Of a stretch of DNA of 59,935 nt, positions 43,908 through 51,847 are shown in pieces (within the stretch, counting starts at the first letter, position 1; every line of letters starts with the position of its first letter). Under the pieces are notes generated by a model, which saw nothing but the letters and a program-made list of their open reading frames with translations, had not been told where the DNA came from and did not search any database. The translations under genes and the position numbers were made by a program. The DNA is from JAVSMW01 sp032027005 (GTDB lineage: Bacteria > Bacillota > Thermincolia > Thermincolales > UBA2595), in the NCBI GenBank assembly GCA_032027005.1, contig JAVSMW010000017.1, forward strand, positions 1 to 59,935, written 5' to 3'.

Positions 43908-45065
43908 TTATATAAACCTAAGTGCCTCTACTGGGTCTTGCCGTGATGCTTTATAGGCCGGCAGAAAACTGGCGGCCATCCCAATCCCGACTGCAGCCAG
44001 CAGGGAATAAAGGCCCAAATTATAATCCCAGGGAATGCTTACTTCCATTTGTGCTATCAAAGGGCCGGCTGTCTTGGCTGCCAACATACCCAGCAGGTAG
44101 CCGCTAAGACCGCCCAATAGACTGACTATCCCGGCTTCCATAAAGATAATCCCCATGACATGGCTTTTCCTGAAACCTATGGCCCGGAAGATGCCGATTT
44201 CCCTGGTCCTTTCATTGACAGAGGACATCATGGTAATTAACACAACCAGTGCCCCGATGACTAGAACTATAACTGAAACGGAAATTGCCAACTGCGAAAA
44301 ACGGTCTACAAAGTCTTTCCTGGCTTGCACTGCTTCCCTGATGGCACTAACTTTAACACCTGGTAGTTTTTCAGAAATCTGAGCGGTGATATCGTCTATG
44401 GGGCAGGTGCTGCACAGGGCACTGACTTCCACAAAACTTACAGCTTCCGGCTGACCGGAAATATCCTGCAGTTCCCGGAGATCCATCAGGATAACTGAAT
44501 CCTCCTGGTTCCCGGTTTCCTGAATGACACCTGCTATTTTATATTGCCGGCTGTTGATTTCCAGAGTGTCACCTGGCTTCTTATTTATATCCAAGGCGAC
44601 CCGGGAACCTAGTAAGATATCACCGGCTGCTGCCGGTTTAGCCCCATCGATTTTCCACCAGCGTTTCATCCGCAATTCGTCATTAAACTGTACACCCATG
44701 ATAATTCTTTGCTTATTATCAACTTTAAATGTATCTAAAAGCTTTGGGGCCACTATGGAGATGTTTTCTTTGTTCTTAATGGTGCGAATCTTAGCCACAT
44801 CATCCATCCCAATCAGGTTAGGGGTGCCCCCTACATCAGCAGCACTGATGCCTTCATAGGACATGCTCAGGCTGTCGGACTGGGGGACTATAGTCATATT
44901 AGCGCCGATGGTGTCAAATTTATCGGCTATCTCTGTTTTCATCGCGTCTGTGATAGTGTAAAGAGTCACTATCGTGGCTATACCTATGACCATCCCAAGG
45001 ATAAGGAAAGCCATTTTGGCTTTCCTTCGTCTGAGATTATTTATCGCTATGTTGTGCAGTTTCAT
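43908..45065 (-). CDS. FtsX/MacB-type ABC permease (first of two)
   Basis: 385 residues from ATG 45065, preceded by AAGGCGGTG; GTG 45074 is possible. N-terminal helix (NNLRRRKAKMAFLILGMVIGI), extracytoplasmic domain and C-terminal three-helix FtsX part with NERTREIGIFRAIGFRKSHV. One CSTCP motif (SALCSTCPIDD) in the extracytoplasmic domain is absent from the partner permease and could bind metal, which is inference. It directly follows the Gly/Cys-rich protein gene. Confidence 0.85.
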   Translation of the reverse strand: MKLHNIAINNLRRRKAKMAFLILGMVIGIATIVTLYTITDAMKTEIADKFDTIGANMTIVPQSDSLSMSYEGISAADVGGTPNLIGMDDVAKIRTIKNKENISIVAPKLLDTFKVDNKQRIIMGVQFNDELRMKRWWKIDGAKPAAAGDILLGSRVALDINKKPGDTLEINSRQYKIAGVIQETGNQEDSVILMDLRELQDISGQPEAVSFVEVSALCSTCPIDDITAQISEKLPGVKVSAIREAVQARKDFVDRFSQLAISVSVIVLVIGALVVLITMMSSVNERTREIGIFRAIGFRKSHVMGIIFMEAGIVSLLGGLSGYLLGMLAAKTAGPLIAQMEVSIPWDYNLGLYSLLAAVGIGMAASFLPAYKASRQDPVEALRFI

Positions 45066-45078
45066 ACGCAGCACCGCC

Positions 45079-45636
45079 TTAGTTGATTACGTACAAAGGT
45101 CCGCCCTGGAATCCATAACTTCTGATTATTTTGCCGGCTTTGTCACTAATATCAATCTGAATATGGCAGCCAAAGTCTCCAGCTTTGGCTGTGACATCCG
45201 TTGCTCCGGTTTCTGTAGTATATTCATCCAGGGCCTGTTTTTCGAGATCCGGCAGGGAAACTCCGCTTAAGGCACCGCCGTTCATGTTACAGCCACCGCC
45301 GGCAATTCCACCGCCGCTCATCCCGCAGCCGCCGCCACCGCCACCGCCGAAAATTGCATTGCTGGCATTATAGCCTGCTGGAACACCATAAGTAATTCCT
45401 GCATCAGCGGGGTTTACCTTGGCGTCAGCTACGTAGAATCCGACCCCGATGGACAGCATTAAACCCGCAGCTAAGCCCAGAATCAACATTCTTACCCGGT
45501 CCTTTTTTCGCAGGGCGGCCAACTGTTTTCCGAGTTCGCCATTTGGGTCAAGATCGGAAAAATTGAGGTGGCGGGGACTCTCTGCGGTATTATTAAAATC
45601 AAGGTGTTCTTTTTCGTAATCGCTGAATTTACTCAT
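45079..45636 (-). CDS. Membrane-anchored Gly/Cys-rich protein of unknown function
   Basis: 185 residues. A polar N-terminus, one transmembrane helix (about 50-70), then an outside part with a run of seven glycines and GGGCGMSGGG, GGGCNMNGG (Cys104, Cys116). A short C-terminal domain holds GDFGCHIQID (Cys157, His158). The helix orientation places the Cys/Met/His residues outside. The residue choice suggests metal binding. The C-terminal DVTAKAGDFGCHIQIDISDKAGKIIRSYGF segment looks folded. I know no named family. It is located between the DUF2318 gene and the permease. Confidence 0.7.
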   Translation of the reverse strand: MSKFSDYEKEHLDFNNTAESPRHLNFSDLDPNGELGKQLAALRKKDRVRMLILGLAAGLMLSIGVGFYVADAKVNPADAGITYGVPAGYNASNAIFGGGGGGGCGMSGGGIAGGGCNMNGGALSGVSLPDLEKQALDEYTTETGATDVTAKAGDFGCHIQIDISDKAGKIIRSYGFQGGPLYVIN

Positions 45637-45654
45637 TTTAACTTCCTCCGATAC

Positions 45655-46242
45655 CTAAACTTGTCTTGGCTGCCAGTTTTCCAGGTCCGCTTTCTTAATG
45701 ATCAGTTTATCACCCTCAACAGTGTAGTTAACTGTTTCCGGCGGGTAAGTGGTGCAGCCGCCGCTTATTCCCTGCAGACTCTCCAGGGACCAGCGGGTTC
45801 CGCAGGAATTACAAACCAGGTGGTCTCCTTCAACGTGGAAGGTTGTACCGCTGCAAGGCTCACAAAGGCTGGTCGCTACAACGATATTACCTTTTGGGGA
45901 AACATAGGCCAGCAGAGGCAGATAATTAAAAGGAGTGCCATTGGCAAGACTAAAGTTAATGCCTTGGATTTTGAAGGTTACTGTTTTATCGGTTTGCAGC
46001 TGGTTCATATCAAGAACGATATCTCCGCCTGTCTCAGTGGCTGTGACTGCTTTAAAATCCGCTTTCTGGTAGCTCACGGCACCGACGTTTACGGCATTGG
46101 GGTTAACTGTGGACGGTTTCTTGGACAGCATAAAACCGCCAAAGGCCAAGACCAGAACTACTACTACTCCTGCGATAACAAAAATCTTGCTTGATGACTG
46201 CTGGGTTTCTGTAAATTTGCTTCTTTTGTCATTTCTAGACAT
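45655..46242 (-). CDS. DUF2318 family membrane protein, probable metal binder
   Basis: 195 residues from ATG 46242, eight bases after GAAGGAG; the frame extends to 46263 but without a site. A single transmembrane helix (about 20-40) anchors an outside domain with CEPC (127, 130), CNSC (144, 147) and Cys163, the DUF2318 pattern. Family members accompany FTR1 and P19 iron-uptake genes and FtsX permeases in other bacteria. It is the first gene of the minus-strand operon 46242 to 42016 and lies directly behind an operator-bearing promoter. Confidence 0.8.
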   Translation of the reverse strand: MSRNDKRSKFTETQQSSSKIFVIAGVVVVLVLAFGGFMLSKKPSTVNPNAVNVGAVSYQKADFKAVTATETGGDIVLDMNQLQTDKTVTFKIQGINFSLANGTPFNYLPLLAYVSPKGNIVVATSLCEPCSGTTFHVEGDHLVCNSCGTRWSLESLQGISGGCTTYPPETVNYTVEGDKLIIKKADLENWQPRQV

Positions 46243-46272
46243 TTCAACACACTCCTTCTCCATACTTTTCTT

Positions 46273-46289
46273 TACTACGATGCGTAGTA
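46273..46289 (-). promoter_or_regulatory. BlaI/CopY-type operator in front of the DUF2318 operon
   Basis: TACTACGATGCGTAGTA: perfect 6-bp arms with a 5-base centre, of the TACTAC/GTAGTA kind bound by BlaI/MecI/CopY-family repressors. It lies 12 bases after the -10 box of the operon promoter, so binding would block transcription start. Confidence 0.75.
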
Positions 46290-46301
46290 GTTACTAAATA
46301 C

Positions 46302-46330
46302 ATATTAAACCATTTTACATTGAAGGTCAA
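46302..46330 (-). promoter_or_regulatory. Promoter of the DUF2318 operon
   Basis: On the minus strand, TTGACC (46330-46325), a 17-base spacer and TAATAT (46307-46302). It abuts the 3' end of the repressor gene. Confidence 0.7.
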
Positions 46331-46332
46331 TA

Positions 46333-46764
46333 CTATTTATTGGTAAAGTTTCGTCTTTCTTTGATGATTTCTTCAAGTTTATCAAGCTTTTCCTTGTCTT
46401 CGGCCCCCAGTTTATCAACCATGTGGGAAAGGGCCGGTTCGGCAAATTCCTCCATCAATCCATCCAGCACTTCTGATACGACCATCTTAGCAAATTCCGC
46501 CTCACTGACTGACGGGGTATAGATGTAAGCATTTCCTTGAGCAGCCTTGAGGAGGAGTCCTTTATCGGCCAACCTGGACATGATGGTCATTACAGTTGTA
46601 TAAGCCAGGCTTTTTTCTATTCGCAGCTGTTCATAGACATCTCTCACAGTGACAGGGTTTTTCTGCCAAACTACTTTCATTATGTCTGCCTCCAGGTCTC
46701 CCAGGACCTTTCTGAACCCCAGCTTATGAGGCTTAAAATCTGAGATTAGCTTTTTCAGGAACAT
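46333..46764 (-). CDS. BlaI/MecI/CopY-family transcription repressor
   Basis: 143 residues from ATG 46764 (six bases after GGGAGGG; ATG 46770 touches that site). Winged-helix N-terminus GDLEADIMKVVWQKNPVTVRDVYEQLR and TVMTIMSRLADKGLL, then a helical dimerisation part (VVSEVLDGLMEEFAEPALSHMV). Operators of the fitting type lie in its own promoter and in that of the next operon. There is no adjacent BlaR-type sensor protease, so derepression may be by a metal, as with CopY, though no CxC motif is visible at its end. Confidence 0.88.
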   Translation of the reverse strand: MFLKKLISDFKPHKLGFRKVLGDLEADIMKVVWQKNPVTVRDVYEQLRIEKSLAYTTVMTIMSRLADKGLLLKAAQGNAYIYTPSVSEAEFAKMVVSEVLDGLMEEFAEPALSHMVDKLGAEDKEKLDKLEEIIKERRNFTNK

Positions 46765-46829
46765 TGTCATCCCTCCGACCTTTAAAGTTTAACTCCAGAA
46801 TAATTTGAATTTTTCACCTAAATATATTC

Positions 46830-46860
46830 TACTACATGAATAGTACTACTGGCAATAGTA
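46830..46860 (-). promoter_or_regulatory. Double BlaI/CopY-type operator of the repressor gene
   Basis: TACTA-N6-TAGTA (46830-46845) and a partly overlapping TACTA-N7-TAGTA (46844-46860). On the minus strand TTGCCA and TAGAAT boxes with an 18-base gap surround the first site, so the repressor would control itself. Confidence 0.65.
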
Positions 46861-46968
46861 GGCCCAAACGAAATAGATTTGAAATGGCAGGAATTTTTGT
46901 ATAAATGTAGAAATTGTTCTTATGCAGAAATTATTTTTATATTAAAAATAGGATTGGAGGCAAATTGA

Positions 46969-47532
46969 ATGTTGAAGAAGGCTATAATCGCAGTAAATAT
47001 CGGGGTATTAGCTGTTACTGGTTTTGGGTGTGCGCAAAAGAATGACCCGCCTCAGACAGGACAACCGTCACTGCAGGGCCAGCTGCCGCCGGGACATCCC
47101 AGCACAGCCAATAGCGGAGAACCTGCCAAACCGGTCAATGTGAATGAGGTTACAGATAAGGTAACCAAGGCTCTTGACGCCAAATTTGCGGGGGACTGGA
47201 CTGTTTCCGGAACAACTCTGAAAAAGGGTGACTATGCGGAAAATGACAACTTCAAAATCGTTGATGAGGTAAGTAACCTTTTTAACGGCAGCATGGTTTC
47301 CATTTTTGTAGGCCAGGACCGGATTTCCAGCAATGTGAAAGACCAAAGCGGTCAAAGGGTCTTACAGGGTTATCCGACACCTGATACTGTAGGCAAGGTC
47401 ATGGAAAGCGGAGAGGCAGCTGTTACCGGTGCTGACTCAATTGGTACTACCAGTTACCAAAAAGTTTACCTGCCACTTAAAGCAAAAGACGGAAAAACCT
47501 TAGCAGTAATGACTATATCATTAGTGCAGTAA
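46969..47532 (+). CDS. Lipoprotein of unknown function
   Basis: 187 residues, ATG after TTGGAGG. The signal peptide ends VTGFGC (lipid Cys). A Pro/Gln-rich linker (PPQTGQPSLQGQLPPGHPS) leads to a domain of about 130 residues with alternating strands (FAGDWTVSGTTLKKGDYAEND, KVYLPLKAKDGKTLAVMTISLVQ). I do not recognise the family. It diverges from the repressor gene, so it could share its operators. Confidence 0.7.
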   Translation: MLKKAIIAVNIGVLAVTGFGCAQKNDPPQTGQPSLQGQLPPGHPSTANSGEPAKPVNVNEVTDKVTKALDAKFAGDWTVSGTTLKKGDYAENDNFKIVDEVSNLFNGSMVSIFVGQDRISSNVKDQSGQRVLQGYPTPDTVGKVMESGEAAVTGADSIGTTSYQKVYLPLKAKDGKTLAVMTISLVQ

Positions 47533-47553
47533 ACAGCAAAGTATGTTTTAAGG

Positions 47554-47580
47554 ACTGTCTCAATTGAGGCAGTTTTTTTT
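47554..47580 (+). terminator. Intrinsic terminator after the lipoprotein gene
   Basis: ACTGTCTC / GAGGCAGT (8 bp, one G-T pair) around AATT, then T8. Confidence 0.85.
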
Positions 47581-48040
47581 AATGCTCCAAGGCTTTAAAG
47601 ATGACGCAGAGTGCGCGGAGGCGTTGAGAAAAAATGAGTAAAGAAATTAATCTAAAAATATTTGTCCAAACATGGAACTTATTTCCTTGGAATACGTCTA
47701 TAAATATAGATTAAGTTGGCTCTCGGAAATGCTCCAATGAAAGAAAGATTCAACTTCAAAATGAAACAAAAAGGCAACCGCAGAGGCGCAGAGAAAGAGT
47801 GCTATTTCATGTTGACTCCTTTTGTTTTAACATTAGCATTTACTTGATATTCATCTAATAAATCAAAAATAAGTCATGTTTCTCTGCGTCTCTGCGGTAT
47901 GTTTTATTTTTTCTTTTTACCCTGCGTTATTTTTTAAACTATGCATGGAAGAAAAACAATAAAATCAAGGCTCAAAGCCTTGAAAGTAAGGGATTTCGTA
48001 TTTCCGAGAGACTACATCTATTTTTACGAGGAGGTTAGTT
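47581..48040. other. 460-base intergenic region without a credible gene
   Basis: Holds a GACGCAGAGTGCGCGGAGGC fragment near 47602, the inverted-repeat element at 47778-47897, and an A/T-rich segment before the next gene. A 60-codon frame from 47941 overlaps the ribosome-binding site of that gene and has no family features, so I do not call it. Confidence 0.6.
47778..47897. repeat. MITE-like element with GCAGAG-rich inverted ends
   Basis: CCGCAGAGGCGCAGAGAAA at the left and TTTCTCTGCGTCTCTGCGG at the right pair with one mismatch across about 80 bases of AT-rich DNA. Related arms occur at 50408 (single) and 58468-58641. There is no coding capacity. Such 'cagagacgcagag' intergenic repeats are known from many unrelated genomes. 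Confidence 0.65.
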
Positions 48041-50200
48041 ATGAAAAAAAGAATCGCTTTTATTCTGGTGATGGTCATGACGGTAACTTTGTTATTGCCT
48101 TTACAGGCTCTGGCCGCCTATGACCAGGAACTGACCAGGGCTATTGGCACTGCCAAATCCCTTTTAAACATTTCTGATGATTTTGATAACTTTAGTTACA
48201 ATATCAGAAATCAAAATGACAAAACAATCTTTGATCTAAACTGGAATGACCGTAAAAATTTACTGGGGAATGTCAGTGTCTCCATTGACACGACTGGGCG
48301 TATAATCAGCTACTATGCTTACAGACCAACCGACTACCGCCAACAGAAAAAACTTCCGGTTGTCAGCAAAAGTGATGCCCGAAAAACTGCCGACAATTTT
48401 GTTCAGAAGATTAACCCGGCTATTTGGGATAAGCTGGAATATTGGCCGGTTAATAGTGTCCAACATGTTGGAGACACACATTACTCGTTCAGGTATGTAA
48501 GAATTGAGAAAGGATTTTCGTTCCCGGAAAATAATGTTAACGTAACCGTTAACGGCAGCACCGGGCAGGTTGAAAATTTCCACGCTAACTGGTATGACGA
48601 TGTGGTTTTCCCAGATACCTCAGGAGTTATTGCTTTAGAAAAGGCTCAACAGCAATTTGAAAATAAATTGGGTCTAAAATTGCAATATCGGCTGAGTTTT
48701 TCAGACCAGGCCGCCAAACCCTATCTGGTCTATCAAAATGTTTACAGCAATAGCTTTATTGATGCCAAGACCGGTGAAGTTATCAGAAATGATTATAACT
48801 GGGGATACTATGCAGAAGAAAGCAAGTCCATGAGAGCCAAAGGCGGGGATGGCAATTCCCAGGTTGAAAACAGAACTCTTTCGCCAAAAGAACTGGAAGC
48901 GGTTCAAAACGCAGCCAGTATCATCGATGAGAGCATGGCTGAAGAAACCGCCAGAAGGATTTTTAACATAGACTCGGTATATAAATTAAACTGGGTGAAC
49001 TTATATACCGACTGGCGCGATCAGGACTCATATATCTGGAACCTGGAATTCGGGTATGAGGAAAAAAGCGGCACCAATTATCTGTACAACAACATTGGTG
49101 TGGCTATTGACGCTAAAGACGGCGGGGTCATCAGCTTTAATAAATCAATTCCTTATGATCCAAATGCCCAAGTTAAGTATAATGAAAACCAGGCTCTTAA
49201 GATTGCCGAAGATTTTATAAAATCTCTGCAGCCGGAAAAATTTCGGGAAGTTGAACGCACACCCTGGACAGAGCCGGGCATAACGCCCATGCTCATGGGT
49301 GGGGAGCCCCGGGTGTCAAATTTCATCTATACCAGGAAAGTAAATGGGGCTTATTTTAACGACAACGGCTTTAATATTACTGTAGATAATGTGACAGGCA
49401 TTGTGACCGGTTATAACTTTAACTGGTTTAACAAACCCCTGCCGGGGACCGAGAAAATTATATCTTTGGATCAGGCCTATAAAATTTTATATGACTCTGT
49501 TGGCGTACAACTGCAGTATATTTCTGAGAATCAGTACCTTCAAAGCAGATATATTGCTCCCCAGGGCAGTGGTGAAAAACCGGTAATTCGGCTGGTTTAC
49601 GGTATCAAATCCGAAAAAGCCGCAAACATTGATGCCTTAACCGGAAGTTTGCTGGACTATAACGGCAGCCCTGTAAGAGAAGACAATGTTACATTATATA
49701 CTGACATTAAGGGCAGTTATGCGGAAAAGCAAATTAAAGTTTTAAATGAATATGGCGTAACACTCCCCGGTAAACTTCTTTATCCCAGTCAAAATATTAC
49801 CCAACGGGACTTCTTATACCTCTTGCAAAAGGCTGCCAACCCTTATTATGAAATTAAATTGACCGGGGATAGCAAAGATGATGAAGATCTCCTGAACTCG
49901 CTGACCCAAATTGGTATCCTGAAAAATGAAGAATGGGCACCCCAATCTTTAATTACCAGACAGGAAGCTGTAAAGTTTATTATCAGGGCTTTAAACTACG
50001 AAAAGATTGCTGAAATCAACAAAGAAATATATAAATTGCCTTTTAAAGATGGAAATCAAATTAAGCCGGGATTAGTAGGATATATTGCCATCGCCTATGG
50101 ACTAGGCATCATTCATGGTGATCAGGGGAAATTCAACCCTGTTGCTAAGCTGACAAGAGCTGACGCTTTTATTCTGTTATATAACTATTTGAATGTATAG
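48041..50200 (+). CDS. Secreted YcdB/YcdC-repeat protein with SLH-like C-terminus
   Basis: 719 residues, ATG after ACGAGGAGG. A signal peptide (ends LQALAA) is followed by two YcdB/PepSY-like units with repeated patterns such as FNNNVNVTVNGSTGQVENFHANW and FNITVDNVTGIVTGYNFNW. The last 160 residues have S-layer-homology features (QRDFLYLLQKAANPYY, ITRQEAVKFIIRALNYEKIAE, LTRADAFILLYNYL), so it is probably held on the cell wall. The family has no known enzyme activity; PepSY units may inhibit proteases. It is monocistronic with its own terminator. Confidence 0.83.
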   Translation: MKKRIAFILVMVMTVTLLLPLQALAAYDQELTRAIGTAKSLLNISDDFDNFSYNIRNQNDKTIFDLNWNDRKNLLGNVSVSIDTTGRIISYYAYRPTDYRQQKKLPVVSKSDARKTADNFVQKINPAIWDKLEYWPVNSVQHVGDTHYSFRYVRIEKGFSFPENNVNVTVNGSTGQVENFHANWYDDVVFPDTSGVIALEKAQQQFENKLGLKLQYRLSFSDQAAKPYLVYQNVYSNSFIDAKTGEVIRNDYNWGYYAEESKSMRAKGGDGNSQVENRTLSPKELEAVQNAASIIDESMAEETARRIFNIDSVYKLNWVNLYTDWRDQDSYIWNLEFGYEEKSGTNYLYNNIGVAIDAKDGGVISFNKSIPYDPNAQVKYNENQALKIAEDFIKSLQPEKFREVERTPWTEPGITPMLMGGEPRVSNFIYTRKVNGAYFNDNGFNITVDNVTGIVTGYNFNWFNKPLPGTEKIISLDQAYKILYDSVGVQLQYISENQYLQSRYIAPQGSGEKPVIRLVYGIKSEKAANIDALTGSLLDYNGSPVREDNVTLYTDIKGSYAEKQIKVLNEYGVTLPGKLLYPSQNITQRDFLYLLQKAANPYYEIKLTGDSKDDEDLLNSLTQIGILKNEEWAPQSLITRQEAVKFIIRALNYEKIAEINKEIYKLPFKDGNQIKPGLVGYIAIAYGLGIIHGDQGKFNPVAKLTRADAFILLYNYLNV

Positions 50201-50221
50201 GCGATTGGATGTGGTTCTTTC

Positions 50222-50262
50222 AGACTGTCGACACAAAGTTATGTCGGCAGTCTTTATTTTTT
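50222..50262 (+). terminator. Intrinsic terminator after the SLH gene
   Basis: AGACTGTCGACA and TGTCGGCAGTCT pair over 12 positions around CAAAGTTA with one mismatch, then a T-rich tract. Confidence 0.8.
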
Positions 50263-50273
50263 AAAAAATTGTA

Positions 50274-50302
50274 TTGACAATAATTTCATCTTAATTTAAA
50301 AT
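50274..50302 (+). promoter_or_regulatory. Promoter of cysK
   Basis: TTGACA (50274-50279), 17 bases, TAAAAT (50297-50302), the same as the promoter of sulfate operon A. Confidence 0.75.
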
Positions 50303-50327
50303 TAAAACCAATAAAACAAATAGAATT

Positions 50328-50339
50328 ACTCGGAATTAA
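50328..50339 (+). promoter_or_regulatory. Possible CymR-type operator, ACTCGGAATTAA
   Basis: About 26 bases after the -10 box of cysK. It matches the string at 32245-32256 in 11 of 12 positions and resembles the Bacillus CymR box. The leader between here and the gene also has a tandem AATAAACAATCAAAA repeat (50451-50485) of unknown meaning. Confidence 0.5.
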
Positions 50340-50497
50340 CTCAGCATCAGGATCAGGACAGAATGATAACCTCAATAACTACAAAAGCTAACTATGAATG
50401 AAATTTATCTCTGAGTCTCCGTGGTATGTTTTGTGTTTTTAATTACTCAAAGAATAAACAATCAAAAAATAAACAATCAAAAAATGGAGGGATTATG

Positions 50498-51427
50498 ATG
50501 GCAAAAATAGCTGAAAATCTGACTGAGTTAATTGGGAGAACTCCACTTTTAAGACTGAATAAAGTCACAAAGGATCTTGATGCAGAAATTCTGGTTAAAC
50601 TTGAAAGCTTTAATCCAGGGGGGAGTGTTAAGGACAGAATTGGTTTTAATATGATCAAGGATGCTGAAGAAAAGGGTCTGCTGAACAAAGATTCGGTAAT
50701 CATTGAGCCAACCAGCGGTAACACAGGAATTGCCCTTGCTTTTGTGACTGCAGCTAAAGGTTACAGGTTAATCCTGACTATGCCGGACACTTTTAGTATA
50801 GAGCGCCGTAACTTATTAAAGGCATATGGAGCCGAGCTGGTACTGACACCGGGTGCTGAAGGCATGAAGGGGGCTATCAATAAAGCTGAGGAATTGGCCA
50901 AAGAGATCCCTAATTCTTTTGTGCCCCAACAATTTGTGAACCCGGCTAACCCTGAAATTCACAGAAACACCACGGCCAAAGAAATTCTGGAAGACACAGA
51001 CGGCAGGCTGGATATTTTTGTTGCCGGTGTTGGCACCGGTGGAACTGTAACCGGTGTTGGGGAAATCTTAAAACAACATAATCCCGATATCAAAATAGTA
51101 GCCGTTGAGCCGGTAGATTCTGCGGTATTGTCAGGCGGTCAGCCGGGTCCGCATAAAATCCAGGGGATTGGCGCAGGCTTTGTGCCGGATGTTTTAAATA
51201 GGGGTATCATTGATGAAATTTTTCAGGTCAAAAACGAGGAAGCCCTAGAAACCGGACGCCGGCTGGCCCGGGAAGAAGGCACCCTGGTAGGCATTTCATC
51301 AGGAGCCGCCGCCTTCGCCGCCCTGCAAATAGCCAAGAGACCCGAGAACAAGGGCAAACGGATAGTTGCGATCTTACCTGATACAGGCGAGAGATACCTG
51401 AGCACTGCGCTATTTGCAGAACAGTAG
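50498..51427 (+). CDS. cysK: Cysteine synthase (O-acetylserine sulfhydrylase)
   Basis: 309 residues from ATG 50498 (or 50495) after TGGAGGG. The PLP lysine lies in GGSVKDR (Lys45), the substrate loop is TSGNTG near 72, and the phosphate loop GTGGT near 181. It makes cysteine from O-acetylserine and sulfide, the end product of the two sulfate operons that flank it. It has its own promoter with a possible cysteine-responsive operator. No cysE is in the window. Confidence 0.93.
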   Translation: MAKIAENLTELIGRTPLLRLNKVTKDLDAEILVKLESFNPGGSVKDRIGFNMIKDAEEKGLLNKDSVIIEPTSGNTGIALAFVTAAKGYRLILTMPDTFSIERRNLLKAYGAELVLTPGAEGMKGAINKAEELAKEIPNSFVPQQFVNPANPEIHRNTTAKEILEDTDGRLDIFVAGVGTGGTVTGVGEILKQHNPDIKIVAVEPVDSAVLSGGQPGPHKIQGIGAGFVPDVLNRGIIDEIFQVKNEEALETGRRLAREEGTLVGISSGAAAFAALQIAKRPENKGKRIVAILPDTGERYLSTALFAEQ

Positions 51428-51442
51428 AAAAATAATCACAGT

Positions 51443-51482
51443 CTGGGCCAAGTTCATCTCATCAGAGATGGCTCGGCCCTTA
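51443..51482 (+). terminator. Hairpin after cysK
   Basis: A stem of GGGCC/GGCCC plus CATCTC/GAGATG around ATCA, ending in CCCTTATTGTTT. Confidence 0.65.
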
Positions 51483-51847
51483 TTGTTTGGTCATGCTCCT
51501 ATCAGTCAGCCCTTTGCGACATAAAAAATTATGAAGCTGAATTGATAACAGGGTAGTTAAAGAAGTGGCATTCATACTGGTATTAGACCATGTATTCGCG
51601 TTTACAGCCGTGCATTAAAGAAATCTCGCTTAGTCGCAGTCAGGGCCCAAATTCCGGCTTGTACTCCCCGTTCATCAGCAGACTTGTCCAGGTAAAAAAA
51701 CCCATTCACCCGGACAATACTGTTTTTATACTATAGCTAACGGAAGAGTTATTGTAGATACGGGCTTTTCAGATACAGGGGAAGGGGGAGTATTATAAAG
51801 TTGCAGATATGTGAGAGAACGGTTTCGAAAGGGGAGTACTTAAACGG
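51483..51847. other. 365-base region upstream of sulfate operon B, possible gene scrap
   Basis: No complete gene. Near 51709-51799 one frame reads GQYCFYTIANGRVIVDTGFS to a stop at about 51799. This looks like a fragment of a beta-strand-rich protein, possibly the start of a metallo-beta-lactamase-fold domain, but it is too short to name. No CymR-like string or consensus promoter is evident before the first gene at 51848. Confidence 0.35.

Noticed and set aside
42224..44859. Plus-strand open frames opposite the FtsX permeases and ATPase
   Set aside because: Low-complexity shadow translations; the minus-strand genes have full family motifs.
50447..50486. Short tandem repeat AATAAACAATCAAAA, considered as a CRISPR-like array
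   Set aside because: Units are only about 15 bases, adjoin each other without spacers and number two to three.
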